A DNA stretch of 64,000 nucleotides. It comes from Shewanella avicenniae (GTDB lineage Bacteria > Pseudomonadota > Gammaproteobacteria > Enterobacterales > Shewanellaceae). The translations under genes and the position numbers were made by a program. The stretch is taken from NCBI RefSeq assembly GCF_017354945.1, contig NZ_CP071503.1, forward strand, positions 3,100,001-3,164,000. The letters are read 5' to 3'. The notes under the pieces are model-generated. The model saw nothing but the letters and a program-made list of their open reading frames with translations, made no database searches and was not told the origin of the DNA. Shown in pieces: positions 1-8,620 of the stretch; positions within the stretch are counted from its first letter, which is position 1, and each line of letters opens with the position of its first letter.

Positions 1-1157
1 AAACTTGCCCTACCTCAGCATTGAACCTGACGCCACGTCAACGTATTGCGACCTTGCGTGAAATCTCACGTTTGGAAAGCAGCGGTGACAAAGAAGGCGC
101 AGAGAAGATGCGTGCTGCGGCTAAATACGATGTAGTGGATACCTGTGCCGCCTGTCAGCTGTGTACCATTGCCTGTCCAGTGGATAACAGCATGGGCAAT
201 CTGGTGCGTAAACTGCGTACACCGTATATCACCAGTACCCAACAAAAAGTGCTCGATTTCCAAGCCAATAACTGGGGCGCGGTTAACCAAGCACTGGCAA
301 CTGGATTTAATATCCTCAACGTACTGCACAAAGTGACGGGCGATAGCATCACCGGTGGCTTGATGAAAGCTGGCCGCATGATCTCAAGTGAAGTGCCTTA
401 CTGGAACCCAGATTTTCCAAAAGGCGGTAACTTGCCACAACCTTCTGCGCCTGTGGCAGGTCAACCAAGCGTGATTTACTTTGCAGCTTGCGGCGGCCGT
501 ACCTTTGGTAAGACCCCACAAGACCCAGATGATCGTACCCTGCCAGATGTGACCGTTGCATTATTAGAACGTGCTGGCTTTAACGTGATCACTCCACCGA
601 AGACTCGTAGCCTGTGCTGCGGTCAGATGTGGGAATCTAAAGGCGACTTCAAAAACGCCGATGGCAAACGTGATGAGCTGATTGGGGTACTGCGTGACAT
701 CTCTAATAACGGTCAAATCCCGATTGTGATTGATGCGTTGTCATGTACTTATCGCACTCTGACAGGCAACCCTGAGTTCAAGATCCTCGACTTAGTGGAT
801 TTCATTCACGATGAAGTGATGCCAAAGCTCACCATCAAGAAGAAATCTACCGTAGCGCTGCACTTAGGCTGTTCAGCTCGTAAGATGCACATTGAGCCGA
901 AGATGGAAGCTATTGCGGCAGCCTGCTCAAGCAATATCGTGCGTCCTGAAGGCATTGTCTGTTGTGGTTACGCCGGTGAAAAAGGTTTGTACAAGCCTGA
1001 AATCAACGAAACTGCGCTGCGTAACATCAAGAAACTGCTGCCTGCAGAAGCCAAAGAAGGCTACTACGCTAACCGCATGTGTGAAGTTGGCTTAAGCCAT
1101 CACAGCGGCATTTCGTATCGCCATCTAGCTTACCTGCTGGAAGAGTGCACTCGCTAA
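1..1157 (+). CDS. dld: FAD/FeS D-lactate dehydrogenase, 3' part only (Dld-II type)
   Basis: This is the C-terminal part of a membrane-associated D-lactate dehydrogenase that passes electrons from D-lactate to the quinone pool. The start and the FAD-binding domain lie left of the window; the first complete in-frame codon is at base 3. The protein opens inside a ferredoxin-like domain: the last Cys-Pro of one cluster is followed by NLTPRQRI, then a second 4Fe-4S motif CAACQLCTIACPVD. The rest is a pair of CCG-type cysteine domains (LCCGQMWES, then CSARKM and VCCGYAGEKG) as in glycolate-oxidase iron-sulfur subunits. That FAD-FeS-CCG order is the Dld-II type described in Shewanella, normally next to lldEFG as here. 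A strong terminator follows, so it is probably not co-transcribed with lldE. Confidence 0.9.
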   Translation, partial: TCPTSALNLTPRQRIATLREISRLESSGDKEGAEKMRAAAKYDVVDTCAACQLCTIACPVDNSMGNLVRKLRTPYITSTQQKVLDFQANNWGAVNQALATGFNILNVLHKVTGDSITGGLMKAGRMISSEVPYWNPDFPKGGNLPQPSAPVAGQPSVIYFAACGGRTFGKTPQDPDDRTLPDVTVALLERAGFNVITPPKTRSLCCGQMWESKGDFKNADGKRDELIGVLRDISNNGQIPIVIDALSCTYRTLTGNPEFKILDLVDFIHDEVMPKLTIKKKSTVALHLGCSARKMHIEPKMEAIAAACSSNIVRPEGIVCCGYAGEKGLYKPEINETALRNIKKLLPAEAKEGYYANRMCEVGLSHHSGISYRHLAYLLEECTR

Positions 1158-1167
1158 AATCCGCATA

Positions 1168-1193
1168 AAAAGAGGAGCTTCGGCTCCTCTTTT
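1168..1193 (+). terminator. Rho-independent terminator after dld
   Basis: Perfect 11-bp stem (AAAAGAGGAGC / GCTCCTCTTTT) with a UUCG tetraloop, ending in a T-run, 10 bp after the dld stop codon. It separates dld from lldE. Confidence 0.9.
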
Positions 1194-1288
1194 CATTTAT
1201 GCAAATTGCAATTTTACAGCACGCAATATTATTTATTTAAATCATTATATTTCAATATGTTACAACCTTACCAAAAATGCAAAAATCA

Positions 1289-1311
1289 GCTTAATCATTT
1301 ACTGATTAAGC
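1289..1311. promoter_or_regulatory. Perfect inverted repeat upstream of lldE (candidate operator)
   Basis: Arms GCTTAATCA and TGATTAAGC are perfect 9-bp complements around a 5-bp spacer, 137 bp before the lldE start. No T-run follows, so a terminator is unlikely. The size and symmetry fit a dimeric regulator site. The rest of the 290-bp gap (1158-1447) is AT-rich, with no gene seen. Confidence 0.45.
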
Positions 1312-1447
1312 ACTTTAGCAAACGGACTTAAAGGGTTATATTCAACAGCGTATTGCGCTAAAACCGTTCAAAAAATCGAGCAGTGAACACACTGCCATCA
1401 GCAATACAGACGCTTCTTGTCGTGTAAAAGCACTTAAGGAAATAACC

Positions 1448-2191
1448 ATGAAAATTGCATTATTCATTCCCTGCTTGGTGAATCAATTAATGCCTCAAGT
1501 GGCAATTGCTACCTTAGAATTGTTGGAAAAATTGGGGCATCAAGTGATTCTACCTAAGGGACAAACCTGTTGCGGTCAGCCGATGACTAACTCAGGTTGT
1601 TTCAATGAAGCTCGCAGCACTGTGCTGAAACTATTAAACGCTTTTAAAGGCGTTGAGTGTGACGCCATTGTTTGCCCAGCAGCCTCTTGCTTGGTGGCTG
1701 CGAAAGAAAACTTTCACGAGTTTGATGATTCGCCCGAAGCACAAGCGGTAATCAATAAGCTCTATGAACTGACTGAGTTCCTCCACGATGTGGCACCTGT
1801 CGAGCAGTTTACTCGACCATTTCCACATAAAGTCAGCATGCAGATGTCCTGCCACGGCCTGCGGATGTTAACCCTCGCCAAAGCCAGCGAACTGATGTCA
1901 CCGGGCTACAACAAGCTCGAAGCCTTGCTGAATAAAGTACCGAATATTGAAGTGGTTTACCCAGAGCCGCATGATGAATGCTGTGGTTTTGGTGGTACCT
2001 TCGCCATGGACGAGGGCGCAGTCTCAGCCAAAATGGGCAAAGACAAAGCCAGCGCGCACGCCAACACCGGTGCCCAATATGTTGTCGGCTATGATCCTTC
2101 TTGCTTGATGCACTTAGACGGCATGATCCGCCGTCTACAGCTGCCGATTGAAACGCGTCATCTGGCGCAAATTCTCAACGAAGCAATCTAA
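1448..2191 (+). CDS. lldE: L-lactate dehydrogenase complex subunit LldE (LutA family)
   Basis: This is one of three subunits of the FMN-independent L-lactate oxidation complex that converts L-lactate to pyruvate at the inner membrane. At 247 residues it has the usual family length. Two CCG cysteine domains are visible: TCCGQP near residue 40 and ECCGFGGTFA near residue 178, each with its partner cysteines (CPAASC, SCHG, PSC). The start ATG has an AAGGA ribosome site 8 bp upstream. It is the first gene of the lldE-lldF-lldG operon. A 290-bp upstream gap with a terminator and a palindrome suggests its own promoter. Confidence 0.93.
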   Translation: MKIALFIPCLVNQLMPQVAIATLELLEKLGHQVILPKGQTCCGQPMTNSGCFNEARSTVLKLLNAFKGVECDAIVCPAASCLVAAKENFHEFDDSPEAQAVINKLYELTEFLHDVAPVEQFTRPFPHKVSMQMSCHGLRMLTLAKASELMSPGYNKLEALLNKVPNIEVVYPEPHDECCGFGGTFAMDEGAVSAKMGKDKASAHANTGAQYVVGYDPSCLMHLDGMIRRLQLPIETRHLAQILNEAI

Positions 2192-2201
2192 GGAGCGCAT
2201 C

Positions 2202-3578
2202 ATGGCAACCACAACAACCGCTAACCATGCGGAAAAGGCCGAGATCTTCTGCCGCGATGAAGCGCGGGTAGATTGGCATTCCAAAGCCCTTTGGCTGCTG
2301 CGGCAAAAACGCGATCGCGCCGCCAGCTCGCTGCCAGAATGGGAAGAACTGCGAGAGCTAGGCTCAGAGTACAAGCTACACACCCTGTCACACCTTGGCG
2401 AGTATTTAGAGCAGTTTGAAGCCAACTGTATTAAGCAAGGTATTCAGGTGCATTGGGCCAAAGATGGCGCCGAGCACAACCGTATCGTGCATGAGATTTT
2501 GGCCAAGCACCAAGTCAAAAAGCTGGTGAAATCTAAGTCGATGCTCACTGAAGAGTGCCACCTCAACCCGTACTTAGAACAGCACGGCATTGAAGTGATT
2601 GATACCGACTTGGGCGAGCGCATTATTCAGCTCAACAAGCAGCCACCGTCACATATCGTCGTACCGGCGATTCACCTCAAAAAAGAGGAAGTGGGTGAAC
2701 TGTTCCATGAAAAAATTGGCACCGAAAAAGGCGCCAGTGACCCGACCTATCTAACCCGTGCTGCTCGCCAGCATTTGCGCGAACACTTCCTCAGCGCCGA
2801 TGCCGCCATGACAGGTGTCAATATGGCGATTGCCGACCAAGGCGCTATCGTCGTGTGTACCAACGAAGGTAACGCTGACATGGGCGGCAACCTGCCCAGC
2901 CTGACGCTGCACTCGATGGGTATCGATAAGATGGTGCCCAACATGGAAGCGGCTTCCGTGCTGCTGCGTACCCTCGCCCGTAACGCCATTGGCCAACCGA
3001 TTACCACGTACAGCAGCTTCTATCATGGCCCGAAACCGGGTGGCGAAATGCACGTTATCATCGTTGATAATGGCCGCACCAAGGCGCTGAAAGATAAGCT
3101 ATTGGCGGAATCGCTGAAGTGTATTCGCTGCGGTGGCTGCATCAACACCTGCCCTGTGTATCGTCGCAGCGGCGGTTACAGTTACAACTACTTTATTCCT
3201 GGTCCTATCGGCATTGCCGTGGGCGCGCAGGAAGATAACACCAACACCACCGCGTGGGCCTGTACTCTCTGTGGTTCATGCACCTACGTGTGCCCAACCA
3301 AAGTACCACTCGACAAAATCATCGCCTACCAACGTCGCCTCAAAGCAGAGCAAGGCACGCTGCCATATGGAAAAGATCGCTACATGCCAATCGTTGGCAA
3401 AGTGATGGGCAGCGCCACCCTATTTAACTGCGCCATGAGCGTGGCTCGCTTTAGTTTACGTAACTTACCCAACGCCATGCTGAAACCGTTTTCAGGTGCT
3501 TGGGGCAAATATCGTGAATTGCCAAAAGCCCCAAAAACCAGCTTTGAAGCTTGGTATAACAAGAACAGGAGCGAATAA
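2202..3578 (+). CDS. lldF: L-lactate dehydrogenase complex iron-sulfur protein LldF (LutB family)
   Basis: This is the large electron-transfer subunit of the LldEFG L-lactate oxidase. The 458-residue protein has an N-terminal LUD domain and two 4Fe-4S motifs, CIRCGGCINTCP from residue 307 and CTLCGSCTYVCP from residue 354. A C-terminal region contacts the partner subunits in the family. The start at 2202 was chosen because an AGGAG site (2191-2195) overlaps the lldE stop at the right distance. An open frame continues upstream into lldE, but that extension is not conserved in the family. It lies 10 bp after lldE and 1 bp before lldG, so the three are almost certainly one transcript. Confidence 0.94.
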   Translation: MATTTTANHAEKAEIFCRDEARVDWHSKALWLLRQKRDRAASSLPEWEELRELGSEYKLHTLSHLGEYLEQFEANCIKQGIQVHWAKDGAEHNRIVHEILAKHQVKKLVKSKSMLTEECHLNPYLEQHGIEVIDTDLGERIIQLNKQPPSHIVVPAIHLKKEEVGELFHEKIGTEKGASDPTYLTRAARQHLREHFLSADAAMTGVNMAIADQGAIVVCTNEGNADMGGNLPSLTLHSMGIDKMVPNMEAASVLLRTLARNAIGQPITTYSSFYHGPKPGGEMHVIIVDNGRTKALKDKLLAESLKCIRCGGCINTCPVYRRSGGYSYNYFIPGPIGIAVGAQEDNTNTTAWACTLCGSCTYVCPTKVPLDKIIAYQRRLKAEQGTLPYGKDRYMPIVGKVMGSATLFNCAMSVARFSLRNLPNAMLKPFSGAWGKYRELPKAPKTSFEAWYNKNRSE

Positions 3579-3579
3579 G

Positions 3580-4149
3580 ATGTCGAGTAAATCTGCAATT
3601 TTGGCCGCGCTCGACAGCGTAGCCATCGCCAAACATGAGATGCCTAAAGTGGCTATTGCACCCCGCTTAGACGATTTGGTTGGCCAGTTTGATGCCAGCC
3701 TTAAAGCCGTAGGTGGTAGCTTAGTCAAAGACAACGCCATTGAAGCGTTACAGCAGCAAGTGGCTGCGTTAGTTGCGGAAGGCAATCAAGTGATTTCACA
3801 AGTGGCTGAAGTCAGCGGCAATCGTGAAACACCCGAAGATCCGCACGCGCTGCGCGACATCAACTATGCGGTGATCCAAGGTGAGCTGGCCGTCGCAGAA
3901 AACGGTTCAGTATGGGTAACAGAACAAGGTGCAGGCATTCGCATTGCGCCATTTATCTGTGAAAACCTCTACTTGGTTGTTAAAGCCGACACCATCGTGG
4001 CCAACATGCATGAAGCGTTGAAGCTGATCAACCTGCAAGACACTGGCTATGGCGTGTTCATTTCTGGCCCATCAAAAACGGCCGATATTGAACAAGCCTT
4101 GGTGATTGGTGCTCACGGTGCCTGTACCCTCACCGTCTACTTGGTATAG
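3580..4149 (+). CDS. lldG: LldG, LUD-domain subunit of L-lactate oxidation complex (LutC family)
   Basis: This is the third subunit of the LldEFG complex, 189 residues. It is a single LUD (DUF162) domain with the family's C-terminal ISGPSKTADIEQALVIGAHG stretch near residues 154-173. It starts one base after the lldF stop, with AGGAG inside the lldF 3' end. An upstream in-frame extension into lldF is not conserved and was rejected. A bidirectional terminator follows. Confidence 0.92.
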   Translation: MSSKSAILAALDSVAIAKHEMPKVAIAPRLDDLVGQFDASLKAVGGSLVKDNAIEALQQQVAALVAEGNQVISQVAEVSGNRETPEDPHALRDINYAVIQGELAVAENGSVWVTEQGAGIRIAPFICENLYLVVKADTIVANMHEALKLINLQDTGYGVFISGPSKTADIEQALVIGAHGACTLTVYLV

Positions 4150-4175
4150 CGCTTCATCCGTTCGTAGTAGATAGC

Positions 4176-4202
4176 AAAACACCGGCATGCGCCGGTGTTT
4201 TT
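4176..4202 (+). terminator. Bidirectional terminator between lldG and pgpA
   Basis: Stem AACACCGGC / GCCGGTGTT with loop ATGC, flanked by A-tract and T-tract, located between two convergent genes. Confidence 0.9.
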
Positions 4203-4221
4203 GATTTTAAATTTTAATCTT

Positions 4222-4719
4222 TTACAAATGGAAGTAGAGCATCGCCGCCTGCATACACACGAAGGAAAATACCCCGGCGAGAATATCATCCGCCATCACC
4301 CCAAATCCGCCATCAACATTACGATCTAACCAGCGGATTGGCCACGGCTTAATGATGTCGAAGAAGCGAAACAGTACAAAGCCCGCTAACAACCATTGCC
4401 AACTGATTGGGGCGGCAAACATGGTGATCATATAACCGGCCACTTCGTCCCACACAATCGCTTTATGGTCATGAACGCCTAAATCACGCGAAGTCTTGCT
4501 GCAGATGTAAATTCCCGCCACGCAACTTAACAAGGTCACCACAAAGTAACCAAGCGATGGCAGTAGCGACATCAACACCACCACTGGAATAGCTGCCGCG
4601 GTACCAAAGGTGCCGGGCGCAATTTTTGCTAAACCACTGCCAAAACCCAACGCCAAGAAATGGACGGGATTACGTAAACTCAGTGGCGCTAACGCCGGAC
4701 TTTTTGCAAAAAACTTCAT
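4222..4719 (-). CDS. pgpA: Phosphatidylglycerophosphatase A
   Basis: PgpA dephosphorylates phosphatidylglycerol phosphate to phosphatidylglycerol in the inner membrane. The 165-residue protein has the hallmark GLAKIAPGTFGTAAA near residues 30-44, the IVWDEVAGYMI segment near residue 88 that holds the acidic active-site residues, and several hydrophobic segments. Its ATG directly abuts the thiL stop codon, so the two are translationally coupled; thiL-pgpA is a common gammaproteobacterial pair. Confidence 0.93.
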   Translation of the reverse strand: MKFFAKSPALAPLSLRNPVHFLALGFGSGLAKIAPGTFGTAAAIPVVVLMSLLPSLGYFVVTLLSCVAGIYICSKTSRDLGVHDHKAIVWDEVAGYMITMFAAPISWQWLLAGFVLFRFFDIIKPWPIRWLDRNVDGGFGVMADDILAGVFSFVCMQAAMLYFHL

Positions 4720-5676
4720 TTAGAAATGTTGAAACCCTGTTGCTGTTGGTGTGTATTCCGCACCCGCCAACTGTAATTTAAGCTTTTGATTCGACTGAAT
4801 TTGACCAATTTGAGTAAATTTAACGCCCGCATGACTCAAGGCCACATCCAACGCTCCACGCTGCGCTTCGGGTACGGTAAACAGTAGCTCATAGTCTTCA
4901 CCGCCGCACAGCGCGTAATTCAGTGCCGTGTGGTGATCAACGCTGTCACGAAGCGCCTGTGACAACGGCAATTTCTCTACATCAATCATTGCGCCCACAT
5001 CGGAGGCTTTTAATACGTGCTTGATATCAGAGAACAAACCATCAGACAGATCAATCGCACTTGAGGCAATACCACGCAGCGACTGTCCCGCTAGCACTCG
5101 CGGTGTCGGATGATAATGGCGGCCGACAAGATATTCACGATGTTCAGCGCGCGCTTGATGATTGCCGAGCAGAATATCGAGCCCCAAGGCGGAATCACCT
5201 AAGGTGCCGGTGACATAGATCCAATCGCCGGGCCGTGCACCACCACGCGTGAGCGCTTTCCCTTCAGGGATTTGACCATTCACTGTGATAGTGATGGAGC
5301 GTGGGCCGCGGGTTGTATCGCCACCCACCAAGGAAATCATGTAGTAATCTGCGGCTTCAAACAGGCCGTTACTGAACTGCTCTAACCAAACATCATTAGC
5401 CTCAGGCAAGGTTAACGCTAAGGTCATCCACGCTGGTTCAGCGCCCATCGCGGCCAAATCGGATAAGTTCACCGCAAGGGCTTTGTAACCTAGGGCTTGA
5501 GCGGGCATTGAGGGCAGAAAGTGCACGTTTTCCACCAACGTGTCACAAGAGATCGCAATAGACTTATGCTCTGCGGGTTGCACTAACGCGCAATCATCAC
5601 CAATGCCGAGCTTAACATCCTTACGCTGATGTCCTCGTCCATTGAAGAAGTGGTCAATCAGTTGGAATTCTTTCAT
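4720..5676 (-). CDS. thiL: Thiamine-monophosphate kinase
   Basis: ThiL phosphorylates thiamine monophosphate to thiamine diphosphate with ATP. The 318-residue protein shows the N-terminal GIGDDCALVQ motif, the NLSDLAAMGAEP segment, GGDTTRGP, and the C-terminal GGEDYELLF motif, all typical of the AIR-synthase-like fold. AGGAT lies 6 bp before the ATG. It follows nusB after a terminator (5711-5736), so thiL-pgpA may have their own promoter in the 74-bp gap or depend on read-through. Confidence 0.95.
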   Translation of the reverse strand: MKEFQLIDHFFNGRGHQRKDVKLGIGDDCALVQPAEHKSIAISCDTLVENVHFLPSMPAQALGYKALAVNLSDLAAMGAEPAWMTLALTLPEANDVWLEQFSNGLFEAADYYMISLVGGDTTRGPRSITITVNGQIPEGKALTRGGARPGDWIYVTGTLGDSALGLDILLGNHQARAEHREYLVGRHYHPTPRVLAGQSLRGIASSAIDLSDGLFSDIKHVLKASDVGAMIDVEKLPLSQALRDSVDHHTALNYALCGGEDYELLFTVPEAQRGALDVALSHAGVKFTQIGQIQSNQKLKLQLAGAEYTPTATGFQHF

Positions 5677-5710
5677 GCTAATCCTGACCGTTTACGGTCT
5701 GCTGCAATGA

Positions 5711-5736
5711 AAAACGGTATCCGCAGATACCGTTTT
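5711..5736 (-). terminator. Terminator after nusB
   Basis: Stem AAAACGGTATC / GATACCGTTTT with loop CGCA. On the minus strand it ends in a T-run, just downstream of the nusB stop and upstream of thiL. Confidence 0.8.
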
Positions 5737-5750
5737 GTTGGCTTTGTTTG

Positions 5751-6152
5751 TTACTTAATCAGTTTGTCGAGAATACCGTTAACAAACTTGTGGCTGTCAT
5801 CAGCGCCGAACGCTTTTGCCAGCTCAATGGCTTCGTTGACCACCACTTTGCAAGGGGTATCCTTGCGATAAGTCAGCTCAAACGCAGCCAAACGCAAAAT
5901 CGCTTTTTCAATGGGATCGACGTCTTCAAAAGGACGCAATGCCAAGTGTGGAATGACCAACTGGTCAAGTTCAGCATGTTTAGTCGCTGCACCCACAAAG
6001 ATTTCACGGAAGTATGGAATATCAACACCGTCGACAGTTTGCTCTGTCAGAAACTCGTGCTCAACGTCAGCAATATTGTTCCCGCTCATTTGCCAAGAGT
6101 AAATGGCTTGTACCGCTAAGCGGCGGGCTCTGCGGCGTTCAGATGGCTTCAT
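5751..6152 (-). CDS. nusB: Transcription antitermination factor NusB
   Basis: NusB binds boxA RNA with NusE (S10) during rRNA antitermination. The 133-residue protein has the usual length and the family features: an Arg-rich N-terminus ([17 protein letters not shown]), the [11 protein letters not shown] segment and the C-terminal [21 protein letters not shown] stretch near residues 105-125. It is the last gene of the rib operon, 12 bp after ribH, as in many gammaproteobacteria. Confidence 0.96.
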   Translation of the reverse strand: MKPSERRRARRLAVQAIYSWQMSGNNIADVEHEFLTEQTVDGVDIPYFREIFVGAATKHAELDQLVIPHLALRPFEDVDPIEKAILRLAAFELTYRKDTPCKVVVNEAIELAKAFGADDSHKFVNGILDKLIK

Positions 6153-6164
6153 TAAATACCTGTC

Positions 6165-6641
6165 TTACAGTTGCTCTTCAAGTGCTTTCAGCACGTTAAT
6201 CATTTCTAGCAAACCAAGTGCGGCTTCGCCACCTTTGTTGCCTACTTTAACACCAGCGCGGTCGATGGCTTGTTCGATGGTATCAGTGGTCAAAACACCG
6301 AATGATACTGGCGTATCGAATTCCAACGCCACTTGCGCCAGACCTTTGTTACATTCACCAGCAACAAAGTCAAAATGCGGCGTACCGCCACGGATCACTG
6401 CGCCGAGCGCGATGATACCGTCAAATTTACCGCTTGCCGCTACGCGACGTGCAGTTAACGGCAGTTCGTATGCACCTGGCACACGCACTACTGTGATATT
6501 TTCATCGCTTACTTGACCGAAACGCTTCAGCGTGTCGATGGCACCGTCCAGCAGACTGTCAACGATAAAGCTATTGAAACGGGAAACGACGATGGCTACT
6601 TTGGCGTTTTTCGCTTCGATATTACCTTCAACAACGTTCAT
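6165..6641 (-). CDS. ribH: 6,7-dimethyl-8-ribityllumazine synthase
   Basis: Lumazine synthase condenses 5-amino-6-ribitylaminouracil with 3,4-dihydroxy-2-butanone 4-phosphate, the penultimate step of riboflavin synthesis. Visible motifs are [41 protein letters not shown] (with the catalytic His) and GNKGGEAA at the C-terminus. The ATG at 6641 matches the usual family N-terminus (MNVVEGN); an in-frame TTG four codons upstream is less likely. A 118-bp gap without a clear terminator separates it from ribBX. Confidence 0.95.
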   Translation of the reverse strand: MNVVEGNIEAKNAKVAIVVSRFNSFIVDSLLDGAIDTLKRFGQVSDENITVVRVPGAYELPLTARRVAASGKFDGIIALGAVIRGGTPHFDFVAGECNKGLAQVALEFDTPVSFGVLTTDTIEQAIDRAGVKVGNKGGEAALGLLEMINVLKALEEQL

Positions 6642-6759
6642 TTTATTACCCAATTAAGCTAATGCACCCAGCCCGGGCACAAAATTGTGCGCTATGATAG
6701 CACGCAAAATGCGCCTAAGCCCCCTAAATGATCGACGAAATCGTCAATTAATTTTGTAT

Positions 6760-7866
6760 CTACTCGTCGGCAATATATTCGCTAACTTCTAGGCCAAAAC
6801 CGCCCAGTGAGTGGTAACGCTTTGGCGAACTCAGCAACCGCATCCGCTTAACGCCCAGTGACGCTAGAATTTGCGAACCCACGCCCACGCGTTGAGAAGT
6901 CTTCACTTTCTTCTGTACTGGCACTAACTCGCCGTTGTCTTCAGCTTCAAACGCTTTCACTTTGGCGATGATATCTTCGTTCGGCTCGTCGTTACCCAGC
7001 AGCAACATTACGCCGCCTTCTGCGCTAATCTTGGCCATCGCTTTATCTAATGGCCAGCTACGTGACTCATCACGCTCAGAAAACAGCAAATCGTTGAAGG
7101 TGTTTTTCAGATGCACCCTCACCAACACGTTATCCTTCACCTCACCACTGACCATGGCGTAGTGCAGTTGGTTATCGACGGTATCGCGGAAGGTATGCAG
7201 TTCAAACTCACCGAAACGGGTTGGCAGCTTACACTTGCCTTCCAGCACCACGGTGGTTTCGTTGTTATTGCGGTATTCAATCAAATCGGCAATGGTGCCA
7301 ATTTTCAGGCCATGCTCGGCAGCAAAAACTTCTAGCTCTGGACGGCGCGCCATGGTGCCATCTTCGTTGAGGATTTCAACGATAACTGAAGCTGGCTCAA
7401 AGCCCGCCAAACGCGCGAGGTCACAACCCGCTTCAGTGTGGCCAGCACGCACCAATACCCCACCTGGCTGGGCTTCCAACGGGAAGATATGCCCCGGTTG
7501 CACAATGTCAGTTGGCTTGGCATCTTTCATCACCGCCGCTTGTACGGTACGAGAGCGGTCTGCGGCACTGATGCCGGTGGTGACGCCTTCAGCCGCTTCA
7601 ATTGACACAGTAAAGTTGGTGGCAAACGGAGAACCGTTATCACGCACCATCAGCGGCAAACTTAGCTGGCGGCAACGCTCTTTGGTGAGCGTGAGGCAGA
7701 TAAGGCCACGGCCATATCGCGCCATAAAGTTAATCGCTTCAGGGGTGATTTTATCGGCAGCGATAATGATATCGCCTTCATTCTCACGGTCTTCATCATC
7801 CATCAGAATGACCATTTTGCCCTGACGGATATCTTCTACAATCTCTTCAATGCTATGAATCGCCAT
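6760..7866 (-). CDS. ribBX: RibBX: DHBP synthase fused to a divergent GTP cyclohydrolase II-like domain
   Basis: The N-terminal half (to about residue 200) is 3,4-dihydroxy-2-butanone 4-phosphate synthase, which makes the four-carbon riboflavin precursor. It has DDEDRENEGD near residue 22, RYGRGLICL, and RAGHTEAGCDLARLAG. The C-terminal half has the outline of RibA but lacks the zinc-binding cysteine cluster and the catalytic region of real GTP cyclohydrolase II; where RibA has cysteines this protein reads FNDLLFSERDES. This is the RibBX architecture described in Shewanella and other proteobacteria, so a separate ribA is expected elsewhere. The ATG at 7866 has AAGG 8 bp upstream; an in-frame GTG at 7887 is a weaker alternative. 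Confidence 0.93.
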   Translation of the reverse strand: MAIHSIEEIVEDIRQGKMVILMDDEDRENEGDIIIAADKITPEAINFMARYGRGLICLTLTKERCRQLSLPLMVRDNGSPFATNFTVSIEAAEGVTTGISAADRSRTVQAAVMKDAKPTDIVQPGHIFPLEAQPGGVLVRAGHTEAGCDLARLAGFEPASVIVEILNEDGTMARRPELEVFAAEHGLKIGTIADLIEYRNNNETTVVLEGKCKLPTRFGEFELHTFRDTVDNQLHYAMVSGEVKDNVLVRVHLKNTFNDLLFSERDESRSWPLDKAMAKISAEGGVMLLLGNDEPNEDIIAKVKAFEAEDNGELVPVQKKVKTSQRVGVGSQILASLGVKRMRLLSSPKRYHSLGGFGLEVSEYIADE

Positions 7867-7960
7867 AATACGACCTTGGTTTTCCACTCATTTGAGTAGT
7901 TAAAATTTTAACGGTTTCTCAATTAGCGATCAGCGCGGATGCTTCAAAGCATGAGTCTGA

Positions 7961-8617
7961 TCAACGGATAAATCCTGATTTTGCGAGCAACTCCATAGTC
8001 ACTCCGCCCGATGTCGGCGCAGCCGCTGGTGCTTGCATCAAACGCTCCAGATAACGGGCAATTTGATCGACTTCCAAATTGACACAGTCACCCGCATGCA
8101 GCAGTGGCAAGGTGGTTTCGCCAGAGGTGTGCGGCACAATGGTCAAGCGGAAACGATGCCCTTGTACTTCGTTCACCGTCAAGCTCACACCATCAATCGC
8201 AATCGAGCCTTTGTGGGCAATATAGCGTGACAGCTCGGCTGGCGCTTCCAACCAATATTCGGTGGCTTTACCACGTGGATGCACTTCCACCACTTTGGCT
8301 TGACCATCAATGTGGCCACTCACCAAATGGCCGCCTAAACGGGTAGATGGCGTGACCGCTTTTTCCAGATTGACCGCGCAGCCCACTTGGTAAGTGTCAA
8401 AGCCGGTTAGCGTAACGGTTTCGGCTGATACATCAGCAGTGTAGCTGTCAGCCGTTTGTGCAACTACGGTCAAACATACGCCGTTGGTGGCGATACTGTC
8501 ACCGAGTTTAACGTCGGTCATATCCAGCTTACCTACCGCCACGGTGAGGCGAATATCATCACCACGACGCTCAATCGCGCGAATGTGGCCTACAGATTCA
8601 ATAATGCCGGTAAACAT
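7961..8617 (-). CDS. ribE: Riboflavin synthase alpha subunit
   Basis: This enzyme dismutates two lumazine molecules to riboflavin plus the pyrimidine precursor. At 218 residues it shows the two tandem lumazine-binding barrels: MFTGIIESVGHI with GDSIATNGVCLTV in the first, and GGHLVSGHIDG with GSIAIDGVSLTVNEV in the second. It begins 3 bp after the ribD stop. A 94-bp gap precedes ribBX, with no FMN riboswitch visible. Confidence 0.95.
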   Translation of the reverse strand: MFTGIIESVGHIRAIERRGDDIRLTVAVGKLDMTDVKLGDSIATNGVCLTVVAQTADSYTADVSAETVTLTGFDTYQVGCAVNLEKAVTPSTRLGGHLVSGHIDGQAKVVEVHPRGKATEYWLEAPAELSRYIAHKGSIAIDGVSLTVNEVQGHRFRLTIVPHTSGETTLPLLHAGDCVNLEVDQIARYLERLMQAPAAAPTSGGVTMELLAKSGFIR

Positions 8618-8620
8618 GGG

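Noticed and set aside
7867..7960. Possible FMN riboswitch ahead of ribBX
   Set aside because: The conserved RFN core segments are not present in this 94-bp gap, nor in the ribH-ribBX gap.
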